Below are positions 10,301 through 19,316 of a stretch of 64,000 nucleotides of DNA, one piece after another. This DNA comes from Mariaggregatimicrobium sp964498785. GTDB lineage: Bacteria; Zhuqueibacterota; Zhuqueibacteria; Thermofontimicrobiales; Thiofontviventaceae. The notes beneath the pieces are model-generated. The model saw only the letters and a list, made by a program, of their open reading frames with translations. It was not told the DNA's origin and did no database searches. Made by a program: the position numbers and the translations under genes. The stretch lies in NCBI GenBank assembly GCA_964498785.1, contig CAZCJL010000008.1, forward strand, positions 1 through 64,000, read 5' to 3'. Positions within the stretch are counted from its first letter, which is position 1. Every line of letters starts with the position of its first letter.

Positions 10301-13300
10301 TCATGTGTGAGGGTAAAAAATTTAGAAATAGAATCTTCTACATGGACTTCCTTATCAGAAATCCATTCATTTTGCTCAATTGTTAATTCACCAAAAACAA
10401 TATTGCCATGTAATGAATCCTCAATACAATTTACAACATTGGTATCACATTTTGTTGTGTCATTACATAATATTTTATATTTAATTGTTATTTGTTTTAT
10501 AAATGTATCAAGAGCAGAGGGATAAGGATTAAAGTAAATTTTTAATTTAACAGAATTTTCATAAGTTATGGGCGTTTTCAACAAGCTATCCAAACTTGCT
10601 GAATCAATTTCGAATGGCCCGTTCTCAACAAATACAGTACAAATTTTAGCTTCATAATCAGAAGTCAAATTTTCAATTTTCAAAAATTTTGTACGTTTAA
10701 TGCTGTCACGATGTGTGTTTTTAAAATTCGGATAATTAAACTTCAAAATAGTATTAATTCCAGTGCCAACAAGAAGAATAGCGTCGGAAGCAGAAGCAGT
10801 ATCACAATCCAAAGAATCTCGATATTCAATAAATAAGGTATCTTGGTAAGTTATTTCTTCAATGGGTGCAAAGTTCAATTCAACAAAAATAGTATCCCCA
10901 AACTTTAATTCCCTTTCTACCTCATTTTTCATGCTAAAATTAGCGCCGTCTAATCCATATAAACTATCAATTGAAAAACTGATATTCCCATCATTTATTA
11001 TCTGTAATTGCTTACTTGTGGAACTTAGGATGGGTATATTACCAAAATTAACCGTATCTTCCGGCACTGTAAAATACTTACTGCTCCTACCAACACCAAT
11101 TAGTTTAATAACTTTCGTTTTGCCTTTAATGCATTTACCATCAACATAATATTTGTAATTTATCACCACGCTATCCAAAACTGTATCCATGGTTGCAGGA
11201 GAAAAGCTTATTGTAATTTCTCCCTGCTCGTTCTCACTACATGAATTTTTTTGTAGCCCTTCAACATCAAACAGACTCGTATCCGGAAAATCTATGCAAA
11301 AATCTTTTAGAGTAACATTTCCCTCATTTTTCCAGGGAATTATTATTGAATCTGTGCAACCCACATGAGTAGAATCAAATACCACTTCAAGTGTATCGTT
11401 GTGATTAACTGAATCAATATCAAATTCTGCATATTTTCCTGTATCATTTAAAATAATTACCTGTCCATCAATAATTTTTAACGATGTATTGAGAAATATA
11501 TCTTTCCTCTCTATTTTTAATGTTGCCTCTGATTCCAAATTCGAATCAGGTTTAAAACTTAGGATAAAATCTTTTTCTTCCATAGGTTTTATTATTAAAT
11601 CTTTTGTAACAACATTATACTCTGTTGTATCGGAAAGAGAAGATTTAATAATAAGGGGCATAAAATCGTCTTCATTTTTTATCACCAAAGTATCAAACCG
11701 GGTGGTATCTTTCGCGACGTCTCCAAATCCTTGCAGAGCAGTCTTTATTGTTGGAGCCACTATTGGGAATACATATTTTTGAACTCCAGATCCGGCTGTT
11801 CCCAGATAAACGATATTTGGATCATCAATATCGAGACAAATGGATTCACCATGTTGAAAATTAATTGAATTTATATCTGATTCGACGACTTTATCTGTAC
11901 CTATTATATTTCTATAAATAACTGTTTTTCTATGTTCTTGTAGACTCATCGCATATAAAACATCACTAAAAGAAGTTTCAGTCGGTACAATTTCCAACTT
12001 CATTATATTTTGTTTACTATTAAGCGGTGGGTATTTACACCAATCGCCAAAATCATCGCTACAGAATAATCCATTTTTCGTACCGGCAAATATTGAATCA
12101 GATAAAGTTGAAATAGCTAAATCATGAATATTAGTTTTATTCCATTCACCTAAGACTTGAGGAGTACTCAAATCAACCTTAAAAGCTCCATTATTTAATG
12201 TCGAAATATATGCAATATCTGAATTGTGATTATTAAATAATATGTCCGTTATCCTGGCTGTATTTAATTCTTTAATATTAATTTTCTCCCATTCATCATG
12301 AAAGTGATTAATCTTATAAAGACCCGAATCGCCTATCCCGACCAGAAATTGGTTGTTGTTTTTTCGAACAATAGTCGTATTATTTTTTTTATTAACACCT
12401 TCTGCTTGTTCCCAATCACCTGTTTCATCCAGCTTTCGAAAAATTGAATTCTCTATTGTACTAACGTAGATATAATCATCTTGCGAATCAAAGGTAATAG
12501 ACGTAACATTTTCATTCAAACCACTAACTGGCAGCCAGTCGGAATTAGTTACTGAAATATTCTTTTCAAAAATAGCTGCATCGGATCCCGCAAAAAGTTT
12601 TTTCACCACTCCTTTTGCACAGATTATATCGTGAATTCGATGAGCAGAAAATCCACTATTATTTTTGAAATCACAAAAACCAGCGTTCTGATTGCTAAAG
12701 TATACACCTAACCGATTTGCTACATACAACTCCGATAGTCTTTCGGCGTTTATAATAATATTTTTTACTGGGAGCTCCGGTAAATTAGTATTATCTATAG
12801 AATTCCACACTTTTGGATCAATGCCTGTCCATCTAAAAATTTTAGAATTCTTAGTCCCTGCATATATTACTTTTCCCCTGACTTTTTGATCAACTAGGTG
12901 GTAATAAGTAGGCAAAGAAGTAATTAACTCATCTGCTAAAAATTTATTAGTATCAGTATACCAATCGAGGCCGTCATTTTCAGAGAAAAGACCTCCCTTA
13001 TTTGTACCAACAAAAATTACTGCTTTTACATCTTCATCCTCTGCTATATTGTAAATAGCATAATCAGTTAATTTTTGATCAATTTCATTTTCATCTTCCC
13101 AAAACCTGAAATAACCCTGGTCAGTACCTACATGAAACCTATATTGATCATCAGTGACCAGAATATCAAAAACTTGGGGATTACTATCTGTTCCGAATTG
13201 AATTGGCTCAGAAACAGTATCTAATTCTGAATCTATACGCCATAACCCTGGCGTACTATTTTCTCCGTTATAACTACCACTTCCTGCAAAAAAAAATGGT

Positions 13301-13725
13301 GAATTTGATTTAACTCTCTTTAACAGATTAATGTATTTTCCATCTAAAAATACAGGATCTTCACTCCAATCAGAATCTAATCCTTCAAGTCGATAAATTC
13401 CATCAGATGTGCCCGCATAGATGTTTATGCTCCCATTTCCTTTTATTACTAAAAGTGATAAAATATCCCAACTCCTTAAAGTTGAGCTGTTTGAATTCCA
13501 GGTTTGTCCTCCGTTCTGTGAATAGTAAAAGCCTCCGCCCAATGTTCCTACATAAATATGATCAAAATTATCAGGATCAACCGCAATAGCCTGAACATTA
13601 CCTCCATACAGCCCAGTGTTAAATGGTGTCCAGGTCGTATTATTTTCTCCGCATAATGCTTTTATACATAAACTAAAAAATGTAATGAAAAAAAATACAT
13701 ATTTTTTATTCACATTTAAAAGCAT
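7393..13725 (-). CDS. Giant surface protein: beta-propeller, choice-of-anchor-D repeats, T9SS type A-like sorting domain
   Basis: This is an exported protein of about 2110 residues. After a signal peptide, residues of about 30-650 form BNR/sortilin-like propeller blades, with repeated GGQTW- and NDGLDW-type Asp-box motifs and IYVGT/FAGT strands. About eight HYDIN/choice-of-anchor-D-like beta-sandwich repeats follow (for example VNFGNIPILSSTSKQL and VVNFGDVLIKTECTIIRN). The last 80 or so residues are a FlgD-like sorting domain (NFPNPFNNSTNI ... GIYFCKI), known in FCB bacteria to direct export by T9SS. I chose the ATG at 13725, 23 codons inside the longest frame: it has AAAGGAC upstream, is followed directly by the signal peptide, and removes an overlap with the upstream gene. 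The ligand is unknown. Confidence 0.82.
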   Translation of the reverse strand: MLLNVNKKYVFFFITFFSLCIKALCGENNTTWTPFNTGLYGGNVQAIAVDPDNFDHIYVGTLGGGFYYSQNGGQTWNSNSSTLRSWDILSLLVIKGNGSINIYAGTSDGIYRLEGLDSDWSEDPVFLDGKYINLLKRVKSNSPFFFAGSGSYNGENSTPGLWRIDSELDTVSEPIQFGTDSNPQVFDILVTDDQYRFHVGTDQGYFRFWEDENEIDQKLTDYAIYNIAEDEDVKAVIFVGTNKGGLFSENDGLDWYTDTNKFLADELITSLPTYYHLVDQKVRGKVIYAGTKNSKIFRWTGIDPKVWNSIDNTNLPELPVKNIIINAERLSELYVANRLGVYFSNQNAGFCDFKNNSGFSAHRIHDIICAKGVVKKLFAGSDAAIFEKNISVTNSDWLPVSGLNENVTSITFDSQDDYIYVSTIENSIFRKLDETGDWEQAEGVNKKNNTTIVRKNNNQFLVGIGDSGLYKINHFHDEWEKINIKELNTARITDILFNNHNSDIAYISTLNNGAFKVDLSTPQVLGEWNKTNIHDLAISTLSDSIFAGTKNGLFCSDDFGDWCKYPPLNSKQNIMKLEIVPTETSFSDVLYAMSLQEHRKTVIYRNIIGTDKVVESDINSINFQHGESICLDIDDPNIVYLGTAGSGVQKYVFPIVAPTIKTALQGFGDVAKDTTRFDTLVIKNEDDFMPLIIKSSLSDTTEYNVVTKDLIIKPMEEKDFILSFKPDSNLESEATLKIERKDIFLNTSLKIIDGQVIILNDTGKYAEFDIDSVNHNDTLEVVFDSTHVGCTDSIIIPWKNEGNVTLKDFCIDFPDTSLFDVEGLQKNSCSENEQGEITISFSPATMDTVLDSVVINYKYYVDGKCIKGKTKVIKLIGVGRSSKYFTVPEDTVNFGNIPILSSTSKQLQIINDGNISFSIDSLYGLDGANFSMKNEVERELKFGDTIFVELNFAPIEEITYQDTLFIEYRDSLDCDTASASDAILLVGTGINTILKFNYPNFKNTHRDSIKRTKFLKIENLTSDYEAKICTVFVENGPFEIDSASLDSLLKTPITYENSVKLKIYFNPYPSALDTFIKQITIKYKILCNDTTKCDTNVVNCIEDSLHGNIVFGELTIEQNEWISDKEVHVEDSISKFFTLTHEGNLKVHYKVDGLASPFTLDSPDEGCLLPDSDEDENIEVKFEPLGINWHDETLKVTCWDLPDSGGILNTIEVPLDGRGADAIGIFTADTFSCKGAHVGDTTQFHVDVSNTGNIAMVSISAECDSPVYHIINSAPSEIDSGITTPINIEFIPDSSISYPDSLKIRYSDSFWKVENKWDTIKCAINGTGYKAYLKVYDDTCETRMDSIAFPNIPRNTPSDEKLRCFKNTGNLTLYIDDLPEIDGLTITGISNNDSLQPNESRIVTFQYTSNEVGGFNEDLILKYHDKFENKTYTDSTILTLTGSIEGADFAVADSVVNFGDVLIKTECTIIRNIRNQGTLSGTIDSVHCKLPFYDSSMVVGAEIDTNSCLEIVICFSPERLGQHDSTCTIFYHDTSDYVDSLILSLQGKGIDTVAPVVGFKDTVSIKMNTNNKSIYAKIYDVHSGVYQDSVRLWIRKGGDKDFGSISHNSFIANDTTFEFLIPSEYITSRGIDFYFECCDSAGNSIFHGSGNELDYFSPKIKIDDEDEIKSPNTIHTGDAQQDYRLISIPIQVDDGKKSAKDILFSSLGVNNYDQTLWRCADYHHYSETDSFIYLNSADFSPFEPGKAFFLLATENFSGKYIQSKSGFTNTTNDTFKIALHKGWNLIGNPYDFLIPIENTCINNGLPEVWEYSGQWRNDVTSIEPWQGYAIYVENNDTLRIKPDLRYPYFESGLAKSVNSNQFEWFIKINVSCQNAQNNENIAAVAEKASHGFDHFDKPEPPPIGQYVMLTFPHPEWNKAFDYFTVDVQAPNVDGNFWDFNVYSNIKNGEVTLDFTNLDVVPQEYDIKLIGNNLTRPVKLRKESKISYVSNNEAGYEKFRLLVGSSEFVNENDNSLVPSEFCLYPNFPNPFNNSTNICFDVPEQIEGDIYIFNVTGSQVKTIAKNKLFEPGKIILTWDGTNDQNFSVSSGIYFCKIITRKYSNTIKMVLIR

Positions 13726-13762
13726 GATTTGTCCTTTATTTGATTCTGATAACTTGGAATTT

Positions 13763-14410
13763 CTATGGGAAGTCGGGAACTCCAGGTAATTCACTCTTTC
13801 GATCTACAGGACTATCTCCACCCCATAAATAATCATATAATTTTTTGCCAAATACTATTAAAACTGGAGTTATAACTATACCTCCACTTACAATCCAAAA
13901 TTTCTTTGAACAATAAAACGGCTTCTTAAAGTATTCATCAATTATTCCCAGGCAGCTATCAATTTTTGAAGGGTATATTTTTTGAAAATTCCCTTTTGTA
14001 AATAGCTCCATACTATCTGCCGTGTTCTTTATATATTTGAATACCATAGCAACTGAATACAAGGTGTCTATCGACGTTGCAGTCACGATGGAAAATTCGC
14101 ACTTCAAACTATGTGTTATCCCATACTTCTTATTCAAGAAAATAATTGATGGATCACTATTGTCTTTAATATTCTGAAAATCACTCAGTTTCACTAATTT
14201 TATTTTTTTATAGTTCTTAAAATGCATCCAAATATGACTCTCTACACTGTTAAATTTTATTTCAGGTACAGGAATTATGGAATTTTCATCAACGTGTAAG
14301 GCTAATAGTGGATCTTTTGTCGTTTTGTTAGTAGATTGAGCGTTTGACAGGCTAACGACTGTTAGAAGTATTATTAACACCTTATTCAGCAATTTGATAT
14401 AGTTATCCAT
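13763..14410 (-). CDS. Small exported protein with C-terminal membrane anchor, unknown function
   Basis: This 215-residue protein has an N-terminal signal (about 7-24, ending SNAQ) and one hydrophobic segment near the C-terminus (about 170-190, VSGGIVITPVLIVFGKKL). A short charged tail follows. The middle is an unrecognised periplasmic domain. The stop is 37 bp before the giant surface protein, so it is likely the first gene of an operon running leftward through 4504. The ribosome-binding site is weak. A possible promoter (14598-14626) and a GC-richer leader (14451-14563) lie upstream. It could be a partner of the surface protein, but this rests only on position. Confidence 0.6.
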   Translation of the reverse strand: MDNYIKLLNKVLIILLTVVSLSNAQSTNKTTKDPLLALHVDENSIIPVPEIKFNSVESHIWMHFKNYKKIKLVKLSDFQNIKDNSDPSIIFLNKKYGITHSLKCEFSIVTATSIDTLYSVAMVFKYIKNTADSMELFTKGNFQKIYPSKIDSCLGIIDEYFKKPFYCSKKFWIVSGGIVITPVLIVFGKKLYDYLWGGDSPVDRKSELPGVPDFP

Positions 14411-14450
14411 AGACTTGATAGCTCAAGTTTTTTTAAAAATACAGAAAAAG

Positions 14451-14563
14451 CAACATCCCCACGGTAGGTCACGAAGTAAGACAAAGCCTGCAGTACATCC
14501 CCAAACCTGCATCCGTTCTCCGTCACTTCCTCATTTTGTTTGGTATGAAGCTCTCAGATGTTG
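14451..14563 (-). other. Candidate structured leader RNA (or relic of a mobile element)
   Basis: A GC-richer block stands out sharply in an AT-rich intergenic region, directly upstream of a minus-strand operon. In the minus-strand sense CAACATC (14557-14563) can pair with GATGTTG (14451-14457), closing about 100 bases. Inside, TGCAG/CTGCA, GAAGT/ACTTC and ACGG/CCGT pairs are possible. This would suit a leader RNA 40 bases before the start codon. I could not match it to a known riboswitch class. One minus-strand frame is open through the block and looks partly protein-like, so a decayed transposon gene is an alternative. Confidence 0.3.
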
Positions 14564-14597
14564 GCGCAAGTTAATAAGTCAGATTTGTAATATCCAA

Positions 14598-14626
14598 AAT
14601 ATATAAAATAATATTGTAAAAATCAA
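14598..14626 (-). promoter_or_regulatory. Possible sigma-70-type promoter
   Basis: On the minus strand TTGATT (14621-14626) and TATATT (14598-14603) are separated by exactly 17 bases. They lie about 190 bp upstream of the ATG at 14410 and just before the candidate leader. The region is very AT-rich, so a chance match is quite possible, and FCB bacteria often use other promoter consensus sequences. Confidence 0.25.
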
Positions 14627-15156
14627 GATTTTTTTCTGATTTCTTGTAATTTTCGTAATAAATTGTGAGCTGTTTGTTCATTTCATGTGTGTTATATCGA
14701 TTAAGGTGTTTGGTTGTTATTAATATATTTTTATTTATTAAATAACATTTTATTTATATTATAAATCAATATTTATTAATAATTGCTTTACCAATTATTT
14801 TGAATATTTTTATGTTGGATTTATTTCGTTTATAAGAAATATTATTGTTTTAATAATAACTAAAATTCTAAAATGATAATTTTTATACAATCGTCGCTTA
14901 CTAAACACATAAAAACACACGATATGTTATTTTTTGATTTTGAATTATGCGCTATTTCATGTGTTTCGCGGGCAATAAATCTATTTTTTCATTGTTATAA
15001 TTCATTTTAGAAATTCAGGTAATAATTGAAAAGGGGGAATATATTTTTGTTGTAGACCAAATTGACAAATTATGATTATTTCATTCATTTTGTGTTAGTC
15101 GGTTAATACCATTTTCTCGATAAAGATGCACGTGATTTATTAATTTTATGAAAATA

Positions 15157-15186
15157 AAAAAGCGCGATTTTGATTACGCGCTTTTG
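15157..15186 (-). terminator. Intrinsic terminator at the end of the cassette A operon
   Basis: AAAGCGCG (15159-15166) pairs with CGCGCTTT (15177-15184), an 8-bp stem with a 10-base loop. On the minus strand it is followed by a T-rich run. It lies about 180 bp beyond the stop of the last gene of the 15365-32101 block, which fits the end of that transcript. Confidence 0.7.
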
Positions 15187-15231
15187 ATTTAGAGATATTT
15201 ATATCAGTTATCGTAATTCGTTGAGAAAAAT

Positions 15232-15345
15232 CAGATTTCGGAAATCTGGCGATCCGATTCATCAAACGCTGGCATTGCATAAAGGCAATGCAATCCAGCA
15301 GTCTCCAGTTTCTGGCTCACGTTTGCAGTGCATAAAAAAACTGCA
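15232..15345. repeat. Cluster of small palindromic hairpins (REP-like)
   Basis: Three hairpins follow one another: CAGATTT/AAATCTG at 15232-15248 (7 bp, loop of 3); GCTGG/CCAGC at 15268-15299 enclosing CATTGC/GCAATG; and TGCAGT/ACTGCA at 15324-15345. The last two have A-rich ATAAA-type loops, as in the double hairpin at 1083-1142, and both sites contain TGCAATCC. This suggests one family of dispersed palindromes. It lies in the 3-prime untranslated region of cassette A, between the last stop and the terminator. Confidence 0.5.
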
Positions 15346-15364
15346 CGCCATTCTGGCCATGAAA

Positions 15365-16039
15365 TTATTCGTCCTGCGGAATCCGAATCGTGTCCCGTTC
15401 GGTTTCCACCACGTGAATGAGTGTTGGCGGGCCTTCTGTCATTTCTTTATAAAATGCTTTGAATAAGTCCATAATTTTTTGTTGCTTGTCATCGCCGAGC
15501 AGTACATCGCTGTTTTGTTTTAATTCTTTTGGATTATAGCCCAAAAGTTCGTAGGTGTAAATACCGGATTCTTTTTGTTCGAAGTATAGCTTCAGTGGTT
15601 TGTCATGACTATACAGCGCATTAATGGCATACGCCAAAACATACAAAATTTTCTCTTCTGCTGTATCTGCTTTTCTGATATTCACAGTTTTACCGCGCTT
15701 CTCGATATTTTCAGTATACGGCCATCTGTTCATCGTATCCTGAACTTCGGCAGACAGCATTTTGATGGAATATACATTTTCAGAGGGATAAACTTTTAGC
15801 AAATCTCCCTCTGATGGCCCATTTTTATCCACATCAAAAATTTCTATTTGGTTTACATCTGCTTCAATAATAAATAAATCAATTAACAATCTGTTAATAA
15901 TTTCTTTATCATTTATCACAACTTTCCGAACAAGTTCTTTATCCCAATAAAAACCCAGATCTTCCTGAGCAAAAGCAGCCATATAATAGCTTGTGAGCAG
16001 AAAGATAATTACCACAATGATAAGTTGTTTTAAAGACAT
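15365..16039 (-). CDS. Small exported protein, cassette A copy, unknown family
   Basis: This 224-residue protein has a signal peptide (about 5-24, ending AFAQ). It has no recognised domain. Its centre reads IEIFDVDKNG, then EGDLLKVYPSENVYSIKM, then MNRW. The product of 39989-40648 has DIIDVSRNG, NDIVKLYPSDNVYFLQF and MNQW at the matching place, so the two are paralogues, each the last gene of its cassette. I chose the ATG at 16039 because GGGAGGAG lies at proper distance; the longer frame adds only five residues. It follows the TPR lipoprotein by 25 bp. It probably acts in the periplasm or at the surface with the motor and adhesin module; this is inference from conserved position. Confidence 0.75.
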   Translation of the reverse strand: MSLKQLIIVVIIFLLTSYYMAAFAQEDLGFYWDKELVRKVVINDKEIINRLLIDLFIIEADVNQIEIFDVDKNGPSEGDLLKVYPSENVYSIKMLSAEVQDTMNRWPYTENIEKRGKTVNIRKADTAEEKILYVLAYAINALYSHDKPLKLYFEQKESGIYTYELLGYNPKELKQNSDVLLGDDKQQKIMDLFKAFYKEMTEGPPTLIHVVETERDTIRIPQDE

Positions 16040-16064
16040 AAAAGCTCCTCCCAATTAAGGCAGA

Positions 16065-17774
16065 TTAATCGGAACCGCCTTTTCCTTTTTGCGTTTCGAC
16101 AAATTCCTGATATTCCCTGAAAATAACAGGCACTTTTTTCGGATTGACTTCTTTATACAGATCGATCAGTTGTCCATAAGCAAATTCAATTTCTCTTCGC
16201 TCCAGGTCTTCTTTTGACTCCAGCATTCTATTCAGCAGTTTTATTGCGAGCATATTATTCTGATGTGCGATTCGTTTTACCTGGTCGAAGGTTAGATTTT
16301 TACGATCCTTTGAGGAGATATTAAGCGTCCTTGAAAGCTGCGCCAGATGCAGAAACGTTTTTGCTTTTCCTTTCCATTCAATGGTGGTATCTTTTACAAA
16401 AAACGATCGCGCTTGATCAAACAACCCTTTCCGCTGATAATCGACGCCAATATCATAAAACATTTGTCCGCAATCTTTGGAATATAATTTATATAATGAA
16501 TCAGCTTCAATTCTGTACTGTTTTTCCTGCTCGTCATCAAGTGAAAATTTTGGAGGTTGAGTTATGCTTGTGTCCAGGTCTAACACGACCTGATACAGTC
16601 GATTGGCTGCTTTTTCCATTTCCTTCAGGTTGTGATATTCAATTCGGGCCAATCGCCAGATTGTATTATAGCGTGCTTCCTTTGTACGCAGTTTTGGTAT
16701 TAATTTAAGATAAGCATCTCGTGCCCATTCATAATTTTTATTTCTCAATGAATCATTTATTTGGTCTCTCATTTCAGACGCCCAAATATTACCATCATCC
16801 CAATTTATCCATAGCGCCATGCGTTGGATTCTTGTGGAATCCTCTTGCGTATCAGCAAGCGCGTACGCTTCCCGCAGGGAAAGCCGGGCAGAATCGGCTT
16901 TATACACTTTCATCTCAGCGCGCGCTCTGTCATAAACATAATCATAATAGGTTGCCGGCTCAACATGTCCAAGGAACGGATATTTTTTTAAGATAGTGCT
17001 ATCAACTTTTTCATTATCAAAAAAAGCGGTAATCATCAAAATATCTTTTGCATTTTTTAAATTCTGGTACGCCAGATCCCACTTTTCGAGCTGGTAATGA
17101 TTGCGTCCCAGCTCCCTGTAGATAAATGGATACCCCTTGTCGTGATTCAAAAACTGTTGCAGGGCGACCACTGCTTTATTGTAAGATGTTGTATCTTCAA
17201 AAATAAGTCCTTTATCCCAATTACCCCGTGCCAATAACTGATAGCTTCTTAAATTAAATGGGTCAATTTCATTTGCCTCGTTAAAGGCGACACTACAGTG
17301 ATCGAGAAAATATTCTAACAGACTTTTCACAAGGGTTGTTGTCAGAGAATCTTCTGTCATTTGTTCCAGTTGAAGCTTTTGTTTTCTTTGCTCAGCCAGT
17401 GAAGCTGGCTTGCTTTTATCGACCGTGCTTTTTTCGTCTTCAGCTTTTTTTTGTGCTTTTTCCAGTTCTTCTTCTTTATCTGATATATCTTCGTATAATT
17501 CTTCTGTGATTTTCAAAAAGTCCTGACCATACGTTAGCAAACTATCGGCTCGTTTTTGTTTATTCAGTTCCACAAAAAGCCGCGTTGCCTTTTGTTTTGC
17601 CTGAACTTCGATCATACTATCCACACCGGCGATAATAACAGGCATTTTGGGATTGTTCGATACGTCAATCAAATCCGGCTGATTTTTCGTTGATGCACAG
17701 CCGATTAACAGTAGAATTAACCAGGATAATATAAGCAATTTTGTCGTGTTTATATAATTTATATTTTTAATCAT
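16065..17774 (-). CDS. TPR lipoprotein, third of a paralogous trio
   Basis: This 569-residue lipoprotein has a signal ending in the lipobox LIGC at about residue 26. A charged, coiled-coil-like region (about 90-125) is followed by helical repeats of TPR type. The ATG at 17774 overlaps the upstream stop as ATGA, indicating translational coupling. The motif WDDGNIWASE and the following repeat (AYLKLIPKLRTKEARYN) recur in the two upstream genes as WDDGNIRASE and WDKGNIRGSE, so the three arose by tandem duplication. It is probably a membrane-tethered scaffold of the cassette A apparatus; cassette B has no equivalent. Confidence 0.75.
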   Translation of the reverse strand: MIKNINYINTTKLLILSWLILLLIGCASTKNQPDLIDVSNNPKMPVIIAGVDSMIEVQAKQKATRLFVELNKQKRADSLLTYGQDFLKITEELYEDISDKEEELEKAQKKAEDEKSTVDKSKPASLAEQRKQKLQLEQMTEDSLTTTLVKSLLEYFLDHCSVAFNEANEIDPFNLRSYQLLARGNWDKGLIFEDTTSYNKAVVALQQFLNHDKGYPFIYRELGRNHYQLEKWDLAYQNLKNAKDILMITAFFDNEKVDSTILKKYPFLGHVEPATYYDYVYDRARAEMKVYKADSARLSLREAYALADTQEDSTRIQRMALWINWDDGNIWASEMRDQINDSLRNKNYEWARDAYLKLIPKLRTKEARYNTIWRLARIEYHNLKEMEKAANRLYQVVLDLDTSITQPPKFSLDDEQEKQYRIEADSLYKLYSKDCGQMFYDIGVDYQRKGLFDQARSFFVKDTTIEWKGKAKTFLHLAQLSRTLNISSKDRKNLTFDQVKRIAHQNNMLAIKLLNRMLESKEDLERREIEFAYGQLIDLYKEVNPKKVPVIFREYQEFVETQKGKGGSD

Positions 17775-19288
17775 AATTGTTTCCATTTGTCAAACCATTC
17801 TTTTGACGCGGTAAAATCCCCTAATTTCCGGTAAGAAGTATGAAATAATTTATACAGGATTTCCGTTTCTTTTGCATCCAACTGTTGTGACAACTCCTGA
17901 GCTTTGTTGCATAGTCGGATTGTTTCTTTTGGATCAAATTCCGATAACATGGCTAGTTGCAAATAGGCTTTTCCCCTGTCATTGTAGCGAACATCAGCGG
18001 CCTGGGAAAAATAGACATACGCCGCGCTTAGTTTGATTTTAAGATATTCAGCGCCTGTATTATAACACATCGTGCCATAGCTATCAAAATAAACTTGATA
18101 AGCTGTATCTGCCGGCGCTCCTGTTAGAGAGTCTGTTGCTGATCGTTTAATCAATTTGTGCATTCGCCGCAGCCCGGCATACTTGTTATTCAAGTTTGCG
18201 TAATCCAGAACTGCAATGCGCCAACTAATCTGATCAAATGTGCGTTGTGTTTTTAATAGCGGTAATAAATTAAGGTATGCTGTTTTCGCGGGTAAAAATT
18301 TATCAGCTTTTCTTAAGGTATCTGCAGCATCCCGCAATTCTGACGCTCTGATGTTTCCATCATCCCATAAAATCCAATCGATCCATTCCTGAAATGTTTT
18401 TTTTAATTCCACCAATGGTGTTATTTCCTGTGCTTCGCGAAAATAGTTCAGCGCTGGATTTGCATCATATAATCGGGTTTTACATAACGCCTGATGATAA
18501 ATATAATTCACTAATGCTGTGGTATCCAATGGCGCCGAATCCGGGCGGCTAAAAAACAATTGAGGTTGGTTGATTTGAAAAATGGCAGTCTTTCGAATTG
18601 TTTCAGTTGCCTTTTCAAAATTATCAAACGCCTTTGGCCAATTCACCAAATCAAAATAAAGTTTTCCCAATCGAAAGTAGAATCGATGATCGTCCTTTAT
18701 TTGATCAATAATCTTTTCAAATTCATTTACCGCCAGGTTCAGAAAATATTTATCCTTTAGCCGTGTTCCGATTGTCTCAAATCTTTGTACCAAATTCAAA
18801 CGAAAATCGATATTAAATATATTGAGTTCAATAGAATATTGATACTGCTTAATTGATTCATTCATCAAAAAAGCGCTCACTTCACGAATAACATTCGTGC
18901 TAATGAAACCGTATTTCTTTTTTAATTTTTTAATTTTCTTTGAGACGTCTTTGTTGCTTTCATAATATTGCACAGAAGCCGTCAATTGACGTGAACTACG
19001 GATAGAATCCGCGAGAGTAAATGAATCAAGTTCGGTTGCCAGCCACAATGAATCACCGAGTTCCCATATTTTTTCAGCATCATTAAACGACGCCATCGCC
19101 TGCTGTTCTTGCTTTTCAGTGACCGCGACTTCTGAGAAAATGGTATCTGCGATCATCACAGTCATTGAATCGATTCCCGGTGGAAGCTCCATTCGTACAA
19201 CGGACTGTTTTTGAACGATAGTTTTTTGCGTTGCACAGCCAGCAATTATTATTAACAGAATGAATGTAATTAATTTAAAATATCTCAT
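17771..19288 (-). CDS. TPR lipoprotein, second of a paralogous trio
   Basis: This 505-residue protein has a short lipoprotein signal ending IIAGC at about residue 18. The body is alpha-helical with degenerate TPR repeats (for example near 205-240 and 330-420). It contains WDDGNIRASELRDAADTL, the motif shared with its two neighbours. It overlaps the next gene by four bases and follows the 19317-20669 gene by 28 bp, so the trio is one transcript. There is no catalytic motif; a structural role in the envelope is the best guess. Confidence 0.75.
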   Translation of the reverse strand: MRYFKLITFILLIIIAGCATQKTIVQKQSVVRMELPPGIDSMTVMIADTIFSEVAVTEKQEQQAMASFNDAEKIWELGDSLWLATELDSFTLADSIRSSRQLTASVQYYESNKDVSKKIKKLKKKYGFISTNVIREVSAFLMNESIKQYQYSIELNIFNIDFRLNLVQRFETIGTRLKDKYFLNLAVNEFEKIIDQIKDDHRFYFRLGKLYFDLVNWPKAFDNFEKATETIRKTAIFQINQPQLFFSRPDSAPLDTTALVNYIYHQALCKTRLYDANPALNYFREAQEITPLVELKKTFQEWIDWILWDDGNIRASELRDAADTLRKADKFLPAKTAYLNLLPLLKTQRTFDQISWRIAVLDYANLNNKYAGLRRMHKLIKRSATDSLTGAPADTAYQVYFDSYGTMCYNTGAEYLKIKLSAAYVYFSQAADVRYNDRGKAYLQLAMLSEFDPKETIRLCNKAQELSQQLDAKETEILYKLFHTSYRKLGDFTASKEWFDKWKQL

Positions 19289-19316
19289 ATTAATTGCAAA
19301 TCCTTACAATTCAAAA

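Larger units (their letters stand above)
14411..15156. other. Intergenic region, about 750 bp, very AT-rich apart from one GC-richer island
   Basis: No convincing protein gene is present. The stretch 14640-15150 is strongly A/T-rich and I see no defined element in it. The part nearest the gene at 13763-14410 contains the GC-richer island 14451-14563 and a promoter-like pair at 14598-14626, listed separately. A plus-strand frame at 14415-14606 has the composition of a chance reading frame. Confidence 0.6.

Noticed and set aside
13726..13794. Longer N-terminus for the giant propeller protein
   Set aside because: It would overlap the end of the upstream gene, lacks a ribosome-binding site, and would bury the signal peptide 24 residues in; the ATG at 13725 has AAAGGAC.
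14451..14563. Possible cyclic-di-GMP (GEMM) or other known riboswitch
   Set aside because: Some short words look familiar, but the conserved GEMM core and stem order are not present on either strand.
14415..14606. Plus-strand 63-residue open frame in the intergenic region
   Set aside because: Composition is non-protein-like, there is no ribosome-binding site, and it runs through the candidate leader structure.
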